The position numbers were made by a program, and so were the translations under genes. This document shows positions 51,919 to 61,086 of a DNA stretch of 64,000 bases, piece by piece (within the stretch, counting starts at the first letter, position 1; every line of letters begins with the position of its first letter). The stretch spans positions 62,001 to 126,000 of the forward strand of contig CAWDWD010000018.1 of assembly GCA_963805915.1 (NCBI GenBank), read 5' to 3'. The notes below the pieces were generated by a model. The model saw only the letters and a program-made list of their open reading frames with translations. It made no database searches and had not been told where the DNA came from. Origin of the DNA: JAEULH01 sp963805915. GTDB lineage: Bacteria; Pseudomonadota; Alphaproteobacteria; Rhodospirillales; Defluviicoccaceae.

Positions 51919-52773
51919 ATGAATAATCGACGGGCTTGGGCGCTTGCAACGCCAGTTCTTCTCGCCGCCCACATCGCACTCGCGCAGACGCCACCGCCGT
52001 CGGTCGGGATTGAAGAGGGGACACCCCCGACGCAGGCTGGAAAAGCAACAATCCTTCTCGGCGGCCTCCTCGGCTTCGGCCCCCAGTACGAGGGATCGAA
52101 CGACTACGAGCCGGCATACGGACCGATCGCGAGCGTGCGCTGGGCCGATGGCTACGCCGTTTCACTCGGCCCATCAACGATGCGAACCTATCAGCTTCGC
52201 GCCGACGTGTTGCCCAGCCGCAATTGGCAGTTCGGACCTTTACTGCAGCGGCGACAAGGACGCAAAGGAGTTGACGACAACAGGGTCGACAATCTCGAGA
52301 ATATCGACGCCGCCTGGGAAGCTGGCGTGCACTTCGGCTACCGGCTGGGGATCGATCCGCGAAACGCGGCCTCTACGCTGGGCATCAACTTCCAGGTCGC
52401 GGCGGATGTCTCTGACACGAGCAACGGTTGGTTGGCGCAGCCTGGGCTGGACTACACAACCAAATTTACCCCACGCTGGTTTTTTAATGCCCGCCTGTTT
52501 TCGACTTATGCTTCCAAAAATTACATGCAGGAGTATTTCGGCATCGGCGCATCGAACGTGCGCGACAGCGGGCTTGATTTCCATAACGCGGACGCCGGCT
52601 TCAAGGACGTGGGCCTTCGTCTCGCCGCCGACTACAAGTTCACCGAAAGCTGGAGCACCGGAATTGGCGCCCAATATATCCGTCTGATCGGCGATGCCGC
52701 AGACAGCCCGGTAACGGATCAGGGCTCCAAGGATCAGTTATTCGGTGGCGTATCGCTCAGCTACCGGTTCTAG
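51919..52773 (+). CDS. MipA/OmpV-like outer-membrane protein (copy 2)
   Basis: A 284-residue barrel with signal peptide 1-22 (ALATPVLLAAHIALAQ), then GGLLGFGPQYEGSNDYEPAY, the MipA hallmark start, and ending in the aromatic LFGGVSLSYRF. GVHFGYRLGIDPRNAASTLG and WLAQPGLDYTTKFTPRWFFN parallel the copy at 47273. GGGAG lies 9 bases before the ATG. Family members are outer-membrane proteins linked to murein-synthase scaffolding (MipA) or osmotic response (OmpV). Being next to an MscS channel makes an envelope-stress role attractive but unproven. Confidence 0.88.
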   Translation: MNNRRAWALATPVLLAAHIALAQTPPPSVGIEEGTPPTQAGKATILLGGLLGFGPQYEGSNDYEPAYGPIASVRWADGYAVSLGPSTMRTYQLRADVLPSRNWQFGPLLQRRQGRKGVDDNRVDNLENIDAAWEAGVHFGYRLGIDPRNAASTLGINFQVAADVSDTSNGWLAQPGLDYTTKFTPRWFFNARLFSTYASKNYMQEYFGIGASNVRDSGLDFHNADAGFKDVGLRLAADYKFTESWSTGIGAQYIRLIGDAADSPVTDQGSKDQLFGGVSLSYRF

Positions 52774-53091
52774 AGCATTTACTTGGGGCCACGGCCGCAT
52801 CTGGTTTGGTTTTCCATACGCCCAATCGATCCGAGTCAAGGCGCGTTCCGGCGTACGACCGTTTTGTTGACCTGACACCGCCGGGCGGCTGGGAATGGCG
52901 GCATCGTAGAGCCCCCCGCGCGGAGCGGAGCCTTCAGCGCTTGGCCATCGCGCAATCTACGGCATGTGGTCGGGTCAACCTGCATCGAATTTTGACGGCA
53001 ATGGATCGCGGCATTACCAGTATCAGATGCGCCGCGCTCGCTTGCCGTCAGCCGTCATCGGCATGATTGCCACGCGTGGCCGAAGCCTGCC
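52774..53091. other. 318-base gap between MipA copy 2 and meaB
   Basis: Convergent genes end on both sides. A plus-strand frame of 86 codons exists but looks like a shadow (Arg/Ser-rich, no ribosome-binding site). No clear terminator hairpin seen. Confidence 0.45.
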
Positions 53092-54117
53092 TCAATCTTC
53101 ATGAAACAGCTGGAGGATACGGTCGACAGCCCGGGTCACGGTCATGTTGCCGCTGAGCAGGTCGCTCTTCAGCTCGGGCAATTGCTCCATGACCTTGGGA
53201 TGATGCTTGATATCGGTCATCACCCGGTCCTGGAGCTGACTCCACATCGCCTTGACCCGTTGCTGCCGCCGCCGCCGCTGGAACTCGCCGGTGGCCGTAA
53301 GCTTCTCCTTGTGCTCGGCCAACTTGCCCCAAACCACGTCGATCCCGGTGTTCTTGGTTGAGCTGCATAACAGAACCGGCGGCGACCAGGTCGGCGTTTT
53401 CGGCTGAATGATGTGCAGGGCGTTGCGGTAGTGAACGGCCGCCTGCTTGGCCCGAACCTCATTGCCGCCGTCGGCCTTGTTGACAACGATCATGTCGGCG
53501 ATCTCGAGGACGCCCTTCTTGATGCCCTGAAGCTCGTCGCCGGCGCCCGGCAGCATGAGAACGAGGAAAATGTCGGTCATGTCGGAGACGGCGATCTCGG
53601 ACTGACCGGCGCCAACGGTTTCCACCAGAATTACGTCGTATCCGGCGGCGTCGCACACGACCATGGTCTGGCGGGTGGTGCGGGTTACCCCGCCCAGCGT
53701 TCCGCCGGACGGCGACGGGCGGATGAAGGCATTTTCCTCCACCGCCAGATCGCTCATCCTGGTTTTGTCGCCGAGGATGCTGCCGCCGCTGACAGGGCTG
53801 GTCGGATCAACGGCGAGGACGGCGACTTTGAGGCCTCGTTTGATCAGGCCACACCCGAACGCCTCGATGAACGTGCTCTTGCCCGCGCCGGGAACGCCGG
53901 TGATGCCGATGCGGTGGGCGTTGCCAGTGTACGGCAGCAGCTTGACCAGAATATCCTGGGCGAGCTGCCGATGCCGCGGGCTGCGGCTTTCAATGATCGT
54001 GATGGTGCGACCGAGCATCGCCCGATTGCCGCCGGTGACGCCTTGAACATAGTCATCGGCCGTCAAAACCGCGCGCGGCTTTCCGACCGTAGACGCTGCT
54101 TGTGCCGCCGCGACCAT
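53092..54117 (-). CDS. meaB: methylmalonyl-CoA mutase-associated GTPase MeaB
   Basis: A 341-residue G3E P-loop GTPase. Walker A GVPGAGKSTFIEAF at 74-87, PTSPVSGGSILGDKTRM (switch region), ETVGAGQSEIAVSDMTD and the NKADGG base-recognition motif are all present. It protects and reloads methylmalonyl-CoA mutase with adenosylcobalamin. It starts 3 bases after the mutase large-subunit stop, so it is the third gene of the mutA-mutB-meaB operon. The C-terminal helical dimerisation arm is intact. Confidence 0.95.
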   Translation of the reverse strand: MVAAAQAASTVGKPRAVLTADDYVQGVTGGNRAMLGRTITIIESRSPRHRQLAQDILVKLLPYTGNAHRIGITGVPGAGKSTFIEAFGCGLIKRGLKVAVLAVDPTSPVSGGSILGDKTRMSDLAVEENAFIRPSPSGGTLGGVTRTTRQTMVVCDAAGYDVILVETVGAGQSEIAVSDMTDIFLVLMLPGAGDELQGIKKGVLEIADMIVVNKADGGNEVRAKQAAVHYRNALHIIQPKTPTWSPPVLLCSSTKNTGIDVVWGKLAEHKEKLTATGEFQRRRRQQRVKAMWSQLQDRVMTDIKHHPKVMEQLPELKSDLLSGNMTVTRAVDRILQLFHED

Positions 54118-54120
54118 AGC

Positions 54121-56328
54121 TCAGGCTGCCTCGCTGGTATAACCCAATCGTCTGTTCAGGCTGGCGATGAGCCCTGACGCCGCCTCGCTGATCACCGTCC
54201 CCGGAGGGTAGATGGCCTCCGCGCCGGCGGCGTAGAGCGCTGCGTAGTCCTGCGGCGGAATGACTCCCCCGACGACGATCAGAATATCCTCGCGGCCGAG
54301 CGCCTTCAGCTCCTTCTTGAGTTCCGGCACTAGGGTTAAATGGCCCGCGGCCAACGTGCTCGCGCCGATCACGTGAACGTCGTTTTCAACCGCCTGCCGG
54401 GCGACCTCAGCCGGGGTCTGGAACAGCGGCCCGATGTCGACATCGAAGCCGAGATCGGCGAAGGCGCTGGCGATGACCTTCTGGCCACGGTCGTGACCGT
54501 CCTGGCCCATTTTGGCGACCAGGATGCGCGGGCGGCGGCCATCGTTCGCCTCGAAGGCATCAACCAGGGCATGGACCTTGGCGACGATATCGGACTTCTC
54601 GCCGACTTCGCCGCTGTAGACGCCGGAGATCGCGCGGATTTCCGCCTTGTGCCGACCGTAGACCTTCTCCAGGGCATCGGAGATTTCACCGACCGTGCAG
54701 CGCGCCCGGCCGGCCTCGATGGCGAGCGCGAGCAGATTGCCTTCTCCGGTTTCGGCGCAGCGGGTCAGCGCGGAGAGCCTAGCCTCGGCCTCCTTCGCAT
54801 CGCGGTTGGCGCGCAACGTCTCGAGCTGGGCGATCTGGCCGCGGCGGACCTCCTTGTTATCGATCTTGAGCACTTCAATATTCTCGTGCTCGGTGAGCTG
54901 GTACTTGTTCACGCCCACCACAGTTTGCCGGCCGCTGTCGATGCGAGCCTGCGTGCGCGCCGCCGCCTCTTCGATGCGCAGCTTGGGAATACCGGCCTCA
55001 ATGGCCTTGGCCATGCCGCCGGTCTGCTCGACCTCCTGGATATGGCCCCAGGCCTTCTCGGCGAGCTCGCGGGTGAGCCGCTCGACATAATAGCTTCCAC
55101 CCCACGGGTCGATGACCTGGGTCGTGCCGCTTTCGTTTTGCAGGAACAGTTGGGTATTGCGGGCGATCCGAGCGCTGAAGTCGGTCGGCAGCGCCAGGGC
55201 CTCGTCGAACGAGTTAGTGTGGAGCGACTGGGTGTGCCCCTGGGTTGCCGCCATCGCCTCGATGCAGGTGCGGATGACGTTGTTGTAGACGTCCTGCGCC
55301 GTCAGGCTCCAACCCGACGTCTGCGAGTGGGTCCGTAGCGCCAGGGACTTCGCGCTCTTCGGCTCGAACTGCTTGATGAGCTTGGCCCACAACATGCGGG
55401 CGGCGCGCATTTTAGCGATTTCCATGTAGAAGTTCATGCCGACTGCCCAGAAGAACGACAGCCGCGGCGCAAATTGGTCGATGCCCAGGCCTGCCTTCAT
55501 CCCGGCGCGGGCGTACTCGACGCCGTCTGCGAGGGTATAGGCCATCTCCAGGTCGGCCGTCGCTCCGGCTTCCTGCATATGGTAGCCGGAAATGCTGATC
55601 GAGTTGAACTTCGGCATGTTCTGGGACGTAAAGGAGAAGATGTCCGAAATGATCCGCATCGACGGTTCGGGCGGGTAGATGTAGGTATTTCGAACCATGA
55701 ATTCCTTGAGGATGTCGTTCTGGATGGTGCCGGCCAATTGAGCCAGTTTCACCCCCTGCTCCTCGGCGGCGACAATGTAAAGCGCGAGGATCGGCAGCAC
55801 CGCGCCGTTCATCGTCATCGATACGGTCATCTGATCGAGCGGGATGCCGTCGAACAGGACCTTCATGTCCATGATCGAGTCGATCGCCACGCCGGCCATG
55901 CCCACATCGCCGGCGACGCGCGGGTTGTCGAAGTCGTAACCGCGGTGGGTGGCCAAGTCGAAGGCGACCGAGAGACCCTTTTGCCCCGCCGCCAGGTTGC
56001 GGCGATAGAACGCGTTGGAGTCCTTGGCGGTGGAGAATCCGGCGTATTGGCGAATGGTCCATGGCCGGGTTACGTACATCGTTGGATAGGGACCGCGGAG
56101 AAATGGCGGCATGCCCGACATCGTGTCCAGGTGGTCAAGCCCGTCCAGATCGGCCGCCGCGTAGAGAGGCTTTACCATGATTTTCTCGGGTGTTTCCCAA
56201 AGGAAATCTTCCGGCGACTTCCCGGTCTCCGCCTTGAACCGCTGAGCCCAGGCTTTGTAGCCCCCGTCCTGCGGCGGTATATTGCCGGGACGCAGATCGA
56301 TCGTGGAGAAGTTGGGGATCGAGGTCAT
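54121..56328 (-). CDS. mutB: methylmalonyl-CoA mutase large (catalytic) subunit
   Basis: A 735-residue B12 enzyme. The barrel has PWTIRQYAGFSTAKDSNAFY, ISISGYHMQEAGATADLEMA and THSQTSGWSLTAQDVYNN; the C-terminal cobalamin domain has KMGQDGHDRGQKVIASAFAD (base-off DxHxxG near 611) and IGASTLAAGHLTLVPELKKE. It isomerises (R)-methylmalonyl-CoA to succinyl-CoA. The start overlaps the mutA stop by 4 bases (ATGA). All catalytic landmarks are intact. With mmsA at 43960 it links valine/propionate breakdown to the TCA cycle. Confidence 0.97.
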   Translation of the reverse strand: MTSIPNFSTIDLRPGNIPPQDGGYKAWAQRFKAETGKSPEDFLWETPEKIMVKPLYAAADLDGLDHLDTMSGMPPFLRGPYPTMYVTRPWTIRQYAGFSTAKDSNAFYRRNLAAGQKGLSVAFDLATHRGYDFDNPRVAGDVGMAGVAIDSIMDMKVLFDGIPLDQMTVSMTMNGAVLPILALYIVAAEEQGVKLAQLAGTIQNDILKEFMVRNTYIYPPEPSMRIISDIFSFTSQNMPKFNSISISGYHMQEAGATADLEMAYTLADGVEYARAGMKAGLGIDQFAPRLSFFWAVGMNFYMEIAKMRAARMLWAKLIKQFEPKSAKSLALRTHSQTSGWSLTAQDVYNNVIRTCIEAMAATQGHTQSLHTNSFDEALALPTDFSARIARNTQLFLQNESGTTQVIDPWGGSYYVERLTRELAEKAWGHIQEVEQTGGMAKAIEAGIPKLRIEEAAARTQARIDSGRQTVVGVNKYQLTEHENIEVLKIDNKEVRRGQIAQLETLRANRDAKEAEARLSALTRCAETGEGNLLALAIEAGRARCTVGEISDALEKVYGRHKAEIRAISGVYSGEVGEKSDIVAKVHALVDAFEANDGRRPRILVAKMGQDGHDRGQKVIASAFADLGFDVDIGPLFQTPAEVARQAVENDVHVIGASTLAAGHLTLVPELKKELKALGREDILIVVGGVIPPQDYAALYAAGAEAIYPPGTVISEAASGLIASLNRRLGYTSEAA

Positions 56329-58434
56329 CGGTCAATCACTCCAAGCAGCACGAGGGTATCGCGGGTCTGTTGCAGCACGTTGCCGCCGAGAAAGATGAAA
56401 TCGTCGACGCCTGCGACCTTGTAATCGGCCTTCTTGGCGCCGGGATTGCCGGCAAGAAACAGCCGCTTGCAGCCCTGTTTTTTTAGCGCCGGCGCGACCG
56501 CGCCAACCATCTCCTCATAGATGGGATCGGCGGAGCAGATGACCGCAACCTGCGCGCCGCTGTCCTTGAACGCCTTGGCGCAAGCCTCGGCGTCGGCGAA
56601 GCCCTTATTGTTGAGCGTCTCGATGCCGGCGACCTCGAAGAAGTTCTTGGCGAACGTCGCCCGCCCGGTGTGTTTGGCGAGCGGGCCAAGGTTGGCGAGA
56701 AAAATCTTCGGCCGCACGCCGGTCTTGGCGAGATGCACACTAGAGGCATCGCGCAGAGCCTCGAACATTTCGCCGTAGCGATGCCTGGGCAGTGCCGCGA
56801 TGGTGGTGACGCCGCCGGCAAGCGCCGCGGCCATGGCCCCGATCGTCGCTCCGCCGCTCGCCGCGGCCACAGCCGCCTCGCTGATCGAGCCGGGCTTCGC
56901 CGCCCTCAACGCATCGACTGAGGCCTTTGCGGCCCGCAAGCTCTTGAGCCGCTCGCGGGCGCCGGCCAGCGCCGCGGCCAGATCCGGGGTCTCGACCTCG
57001 GTATCGGTTTCGAGAATGTTCGGGAACTCACTGACGCCGGTCAGTGCGTCGCGGCGCTTGGCAAGATTGAGCTCGCGCTCGGCGTAGGCGTCGGCGATCT
57101 TCTTTGCGAAGCTGCCGTCGCGAAGCACCGCCAACATGCCGCCGGCGGAACTCGATCCCCTGGAACTCGGTCCACGCCGCCTCCGCGAGCTGGTCGGTCA
57201 GGCTCTCGATGAACCACGACCCGCCGCCCGGATCGACAGCCTTGGCGATGTTGGACTCCTCGGCGAGGATGACGTGGGTGTTGCGCGCAACCCGACGCGC
57301 GAGCGGCGTCGAATTCCCAAGCGCGGCGTTGTACGGCAGGATCGTGATGCTGTCGGCGCCGCCGACGCCGGCGGCGAAGCAGGCAACCGTAGTCCGTAGC
57401 GAATTCACCCAGGGATCGCACCGGGTCATCATCCGCTCGGCGGTGATGGCCTGAATAGTCATGCCGCGCGCGGCTTCGCTGGCGCCGCAGGCTTCGGCGA
57501 CCCGCGCCCACATCTTGCGGGCGGCGCGAAGCTTGCAGATCGACAGGAACTGGTCGCAGCTGACCGCATAGGTGAAGAGGATCTGCCGGCAGGCGATGTC
57601 GATATCGAGGCCCGCGCCGGTCATCGCCTGGAGATAGGCAACGGCGGTCGCCATCGACGCCGCCAGGTCCTGGCTCTCGCTCGCGCCGGCATTGTGGTAA
57701 GCCGAAGTGTCGACGCCGACCGCCGTCACCCGGGAATAGGTCGAAGCGGTATGGCGCGCGAGATCGGCGAGTTGGGCTATCGCGGTCTCGGCCGGCACCG
57801 GTAGCGTACCTGTTGTAGCAAGCGTACCAAGAGGATCGGCGTTGAACGCGCCGAGGGCCTTGGCCGGGGCGATGTCGCGGCGCTGCCAAAGCGCGCTCAG
57901 TATGGCTGCCGCGGAGAGGTACTGCGCCCCGGGGCGGAGTGCCACGGTGACCAGATCCAGATAGACGCCGGTGAGCAGCAGGTCGAGATCGTCTACGCTG
58001 TAGATCATCACCCCGCCGTCGCCTGCGAGCCCGTCGGCGCCGCCGGCGTCGCCATCAAGGCCGGCGCGGCCCGCCTTGTCGAGCTGGATCAGCAGCGAGG
58101 TGACGCCGCGCTCCAGCTCATGCAGCACTGCCTCGTTGGCCGTGGCCGGATCAGGATGGGCGAAGGCCTGGCGCACGTCCCAGTTGTTGGGCCGGTTGCC
58201 GGCAGCGTGGCCACCGCGCGTGAAGGGCATCGCGCCCGGGAACCCCGAAGGATCGCCGCTCGGCGGCCAGTCGTTACGGGTGTAGATCGGCCGGAGCGTG
58301 ATCCCTTCGTAGGTCCTGCTCAGCATTTTCTTGTCGAACGGCGCGCCCTTGAGCGCCTTTTCGACCTCGCCGACCCACTCATCATAGGTCGGCATAGGGA
58401 AGCCTTCGGCAAATGTCAGCTGTTGATCGGTCAT
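56325..58434 (-). pseudogene. mutA: methylmalonyl-CoA mutase small subunit, frameshifted
   Basis: The first frame (from ATG 58434, TDQQLTFAEGFPMPTYDEWV) runs through WKALKG-type start, FTRGGHAAGNRPNNWDVRQA, TILPYNAALGNSTPLARRVA and ESLTDQLAEAAWTEFQGIE, then derails at about 57150. The family continues in another frame: GGMLAVLRDGSFAKKIADAY, KRRDALTGVSEFPNI, then the degenerate cobalamin-like domain to 56325. Removing one base of the AA at 57149-57150 (plus strand) restores IESAGGMLAV and about 702 residues. The small subunit stabilises the catalytic one and lacks its B12 site. With an intact mutB and meaB downstream, a sequence error is a serious possibility. Confidence 0.9.
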
Positions 58435-58825
58435 GGAGTTCCCGCGTCGGCTTGTTGTTGATCGATCGCTCCGCACACCGCGTCGCCGAGGACCTTAGTG
58501 TCTCTGGTATCCCTCGGCGCTTCCCCTCGACAACGCGTCGCATTCGTGCGGGGCACCAACCTAAGCCACGACGCAGAGGGGGTCAAGAAAGCGACCAAGC
58601 GTTTTCAGCCTTCACGTCGCCATTCGATGAACGCTGGATAAGTCCCGCTCATCCTCGGCGCGGCCATGCGCTTGACCCCGGCCTCTTCACGCCAATCAGG
58701 CCCGCGCCGGCTACAGAAGTATCGGCATGTACCACTCCATAGAGATCGCTACCGCTTCAACATTTTCTTAATACGCCCGAGCTAGGCTAAACGCATCTTG
58801 TAGCTTGGACATGAAGTAACGGATC
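58435..58825. other. 391-base gap upstream of mutA
   Basis: No supported gene. It should carry the promoter of the mutA-mutB-meaB operon. A plus-strand frame (to 58742) is Arg/Pro-rich and looks like a shadow. No riboswitch-like cobalamin box could be recognised by eye. Confidence 0.45.
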
Positions 58826-58930
58826 ATGATTAAGACGCTGCTCTGTTTCGCTGTCGTGCCCGCTGCCATCGCTTCTCCACTTCTTATAGCCGTCGCGATA
58901 GTTCATTTCCTGGGCTGGACAGTTCCTTAA
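58826..58930 (+). CDS. possible 34-residue single-pass membrane peptide
   Basis: ATG 58826 opens a 34-residue frame (IKTLLCFAVVPAAIASPLLI then a short GWTVP tail) that is almost one hydrophobic helix. The stop at 58930 overlaps the stop of the copper chaperone on the other strand by 4 bases. Ribosome-binding site weak. Too short to be sure; composition is the only support. Confidence 0.25.
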   Translation: MIKTLLCFAVVPAAIASPLLIAVAIVHFLGWTVP

Positions 58931-59424
58931 TCATGCTTCATGTCGTAGTGGTGGCCGCCGCCGGGGCTCGGCTTCATCGCCGCGACATTCCTGACCTCGA
59001 CCTCGACCGTGACATCGCCGGCCTTGGCGAAGGAGAGCGTGAGCGGGAATGACGATCCCGCGGTCAGTGGGGCTTTCAATCCCATCAGCATGACGTGGAG
59101 ACCGCCGGGCTGAAGCGTTGTCGTGCCTCCCGCCGGCACGTCAATCTCCTCGATCTGCCGCATCCGCATCACATCGCCCTCCTTGATGTGGGTATGCAGC
59201 TCCGCCAACTTGGCAACCGGCGCGGCCGCGCCAACCAACTGGTCGTCGGCCGAACCGGTGTTCTTGATGGCGAAAAACGCGGCGCCGGCGCCGGCGCCCA
59301 CGGTCGCGCGTGCCCACGGGTCTTCAACGGAGATCGCGCCCTGGGTCAAGTCCTTCGCGGCGGCGGTCGCGGCCACCGCGACGACAAGCGCCGCCGCCAA
59401 GAGGGCACCAATCCGTGGGAACAT
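58927..59424 (-). CDS. periplasmic copper chaperone, PCuAC family
   Basis: A 165-residue exported cupredoxin-like protein. Signal peptide 1-23 (ALLAAALVVAVAATAAA). Mature part begins GAISVEDPWARATVGAG, with the copper site formed by HTHIKEGDVMRMRQI (His then Met) and GGLHVMLMGL (HxM), the PCuAC pattern H-(M)-x10-M-x21-H-x-M. The C-terminus GGGHHYDMKHD is an extra His/Met-rich tail that could bind more copper. These proteins deliver Cu(I) to cytochrome oxidase Cu-A/Cu-B. No oxidase or Sco gene in the window. Confidence 0.92.
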   Translation of the reverse strand: MFPRIGALLAAALVVAVAATAAAKDLTQGAISVEDPWARATVGAGAGAAFFAIKNTGSADDQLVGAAAPVAKLAELHTHIKEGDVMRMRQIEEIDVPAGGTTTLQPGGLHVMLMGLKAPLTAGSSFPLTLSFAKAGDVTVEVEVRNVAAMKPSPGGGHHYDMKHD

Positions 59425-59740
59425 CGAGCGTCTCCTTTGCCGGGCTCATGTGAACAAGTTCGACTATATCTTCCGGCTTTACCGTCCGATGGCGTCGTTT
59501 GCAACCGCCCCCAGCGCACCGGCGAAAATTACCGCGCGCTTTGGCAATGATATCTTTGACCGCTTGTGCTTAGATTTCATCAATAGAGGTCCATGCTTGC
59601 TCATTCATGCCCCATTAGCTATGCTGCAATGCAGAAAACGCACTCAAGGGGTGCGGCCGGTTCGCGTAAGGTTTGACCCGCTTGCTGGATTCGCGCAGCG
59701 AAAGCGCCGCCGACAGCGGAAAGGAAGAAGGGCTTGTCTC
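59425..59740. other. 316-base gap upstream of the copper chaperone
   Basis: Contains the copper-chaperone promoter on the minus strand. AT-richer patches around 59540-59620 are possible promoter positions. No conserved gene seen; frames in the plus strand overlap only the small hydrophobic peptide at 59741. Confidence 0.45.
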
Positions 59741-59839
59741 ATGAGCTTTGACCATTTGATCGCATGCACCGTGCCCGTCATCGCGCTGGCCATCGCCGCC
59801 GCCGGCACAGTGCTAGTGTTCGCGGCCTATTTTCATTAG
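59741..59839 (+). CDS. possible 32-residue single-pass membrane peptide
   Basis: ATG 59741 with AAAGGAAG about 12 bases upstream opens a 32-residue frame, SFDHLIACTVPVIALAIAAA then a short GTVLVFAAYFH tail. It has one predicted membrane helix. Such tiny membrane proteins occur beside respiratory complexes, but this one does not match CydX. It ends 33 bases from the deacetylase stop on the other strand. Confidence 0.4.
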   Translation: MSFDHLIACTVPVIALAIAAAGTVLVFAAYFH

Positions 59840-59871
59840 GCCGTCCGCGTGACGCCAACGGCGCGCTCTCG

Positions 59872-61086
59872 CTACAACCTGCCCGTCTGGGTCACGATCT
59901 CGATCAGGGCGTGGACCTCGGACCTGACGGAACCATCGCTTCGGCCGTCGGCGAGCGTCGTGAACCAGTGCGGTCGTGGCGCGCGGCCCTGGCGATGGTT
60001 CCAGTTCACCGAGCGAAGCAGGTGCTCGGCCTCGTCCGGCAGCCGCTGCGGCAGGGCAAAGTCGTTGAGCGTCGCCCAGACGCCGGCCCAACAGCGCGCC
60101 ACGCTCCACGGATTGTAGCCGCCGCCGCCAAGCACCAGCAGGCGGGGCGCCGTGTCCCGGATCGCGCCGACAACCCGCCACAGCGCAAGGTTGGATAACG
60201 CCAGCTTGGTCATGGGATCGTCGGCAAGGGCGTCGGCGCCGCATTGAACGACGAGAGCCTCGGGTGCGAAGGCCTTGATCAGCGGCAGGATTGCGCCGTC
60301 CAGCACGGCGTCCATCTCGCTGTCGTTGAACCCTCGCGGCACCGGCAGATTGCGCGCGGATCCGCCGGCGCGATCACGGGCACCGCCGGGCGCGTCGCTC
60401 CAGGTGTCGTCGCGGCCCATCGGCCAGCGTCCGGCCTCGTGAACCGACAGGGTAAACACCCGCTCTTCGTCGGCGAAAGCCATCTGGACGCCGTCGCCGA
60501 AGTGAGCGTCGAGGTCGAGATAAAAGACGCGCTCGAGGCCCCCGTCGAGCAGCGCCAGGATCGCCAGAACGGGATCGTTGAAGGTGCAAAATCCGCTCGC
60601 GCGCCCCGCTTGGCCGTGATGTGTGCCGCCCGCGGGGCTGTGGACAACGCCACCGTCGCGCAACAGCCGCGCGGCGGCGGCGAGCGAGGCGCCGCAGGCG
60701 GTCGCGGGACGAGCGAACATTGCGGGGTAGACCGGGTTGCCATTGACCCCGAGATTGAAGCGAACGCGATCCTCGGCGCAGGCGTCCTGGCGGCGTGCAC
60801 ACCGTTCGACCGCGGCGACATAATCCGGATCATGAAAGCGGCACAGCTCGGCCACGCTGGCGCGCGGGCTGTCGAAGTAGTTCGCCGCCGACAGCCAGCC
60901 CAGCGCCCGGCACAAGTCGATGCATAACGACACCCGCGGAATGGCCAGCGGATGACCCGAGACATGGTTCGAACTCCGGTAGATGTCGCTGCCGATCATC
61001 ACCGGGCGAGCGGCGACGGACGGTAAACCTGAGGTCGCGGGTTTGGGGTGCGGGTCGGATCCGATCGACGGCATCTGCGGGGACAT
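59872..61086 (-). CDS. histone-deacetylase family / acetoin-utilisation-like protein
   Basis: A zinc deacetylase of about 404 residues from Met 61086; starts at 61200 or 60999 are also possible. HDAC landmarks: SSNHVSGHPLAIPRVSLCID, the catalytic His pair in AGGTHHGQAGRASGFCTFND, metal ligands in VFYLDLDAHFGDGVQMAFAD, and VVQCGADALADDPMTKLALS near the end; GGGGYNPWSVARCWAGVW carries the GGGGY loop. It is AcuC-like and would remove acetyl or similar groups from lysine or polyamines. No acetoin genes accompany it, so the substrate is open. Confidence 0.9.
   Translation of the reverse strand: MSPQMPSIGSDPHPKPATSGLPSVAARPVMIGSDIYRSSNHVSGHPLAIPRVSLCIDLCRALGWLSAANYFDSPRASVAELCRFHDPDYVAAVERCARRQDACAEDRVRFNLGVNGNPVYPAMFARPATACGASLAAAARLLRDGGVVHSPAGGTHHGQAGRASGFCTFNDPVLAILALLDGGLERVFYLDLDAHFGDGVQMAFADEERVFTLSVHEAGRWPMGRDDTWSDAPGGARDRAGGSARNLPVPRGFNDSEMDAVLDGAILPLIKAFAPEALVVQCGADALADDPMTKLALSNLALWRVVGAIRDTAPRLLVLGGGGYNPWSVARCWAGVWATLNDFALPQRLPDEAEHLLRSVNWNHRQGRAPRPHWFTTLADGRSDGSVRSEVHALIEIVTQTGRL

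Noticed and set aside
52806..53066. 86-codon plus-strand frame after MipA copy 2
   Set aside because: Arg/Ser-rich, no ribosome-binding site, no recognisable pattern.
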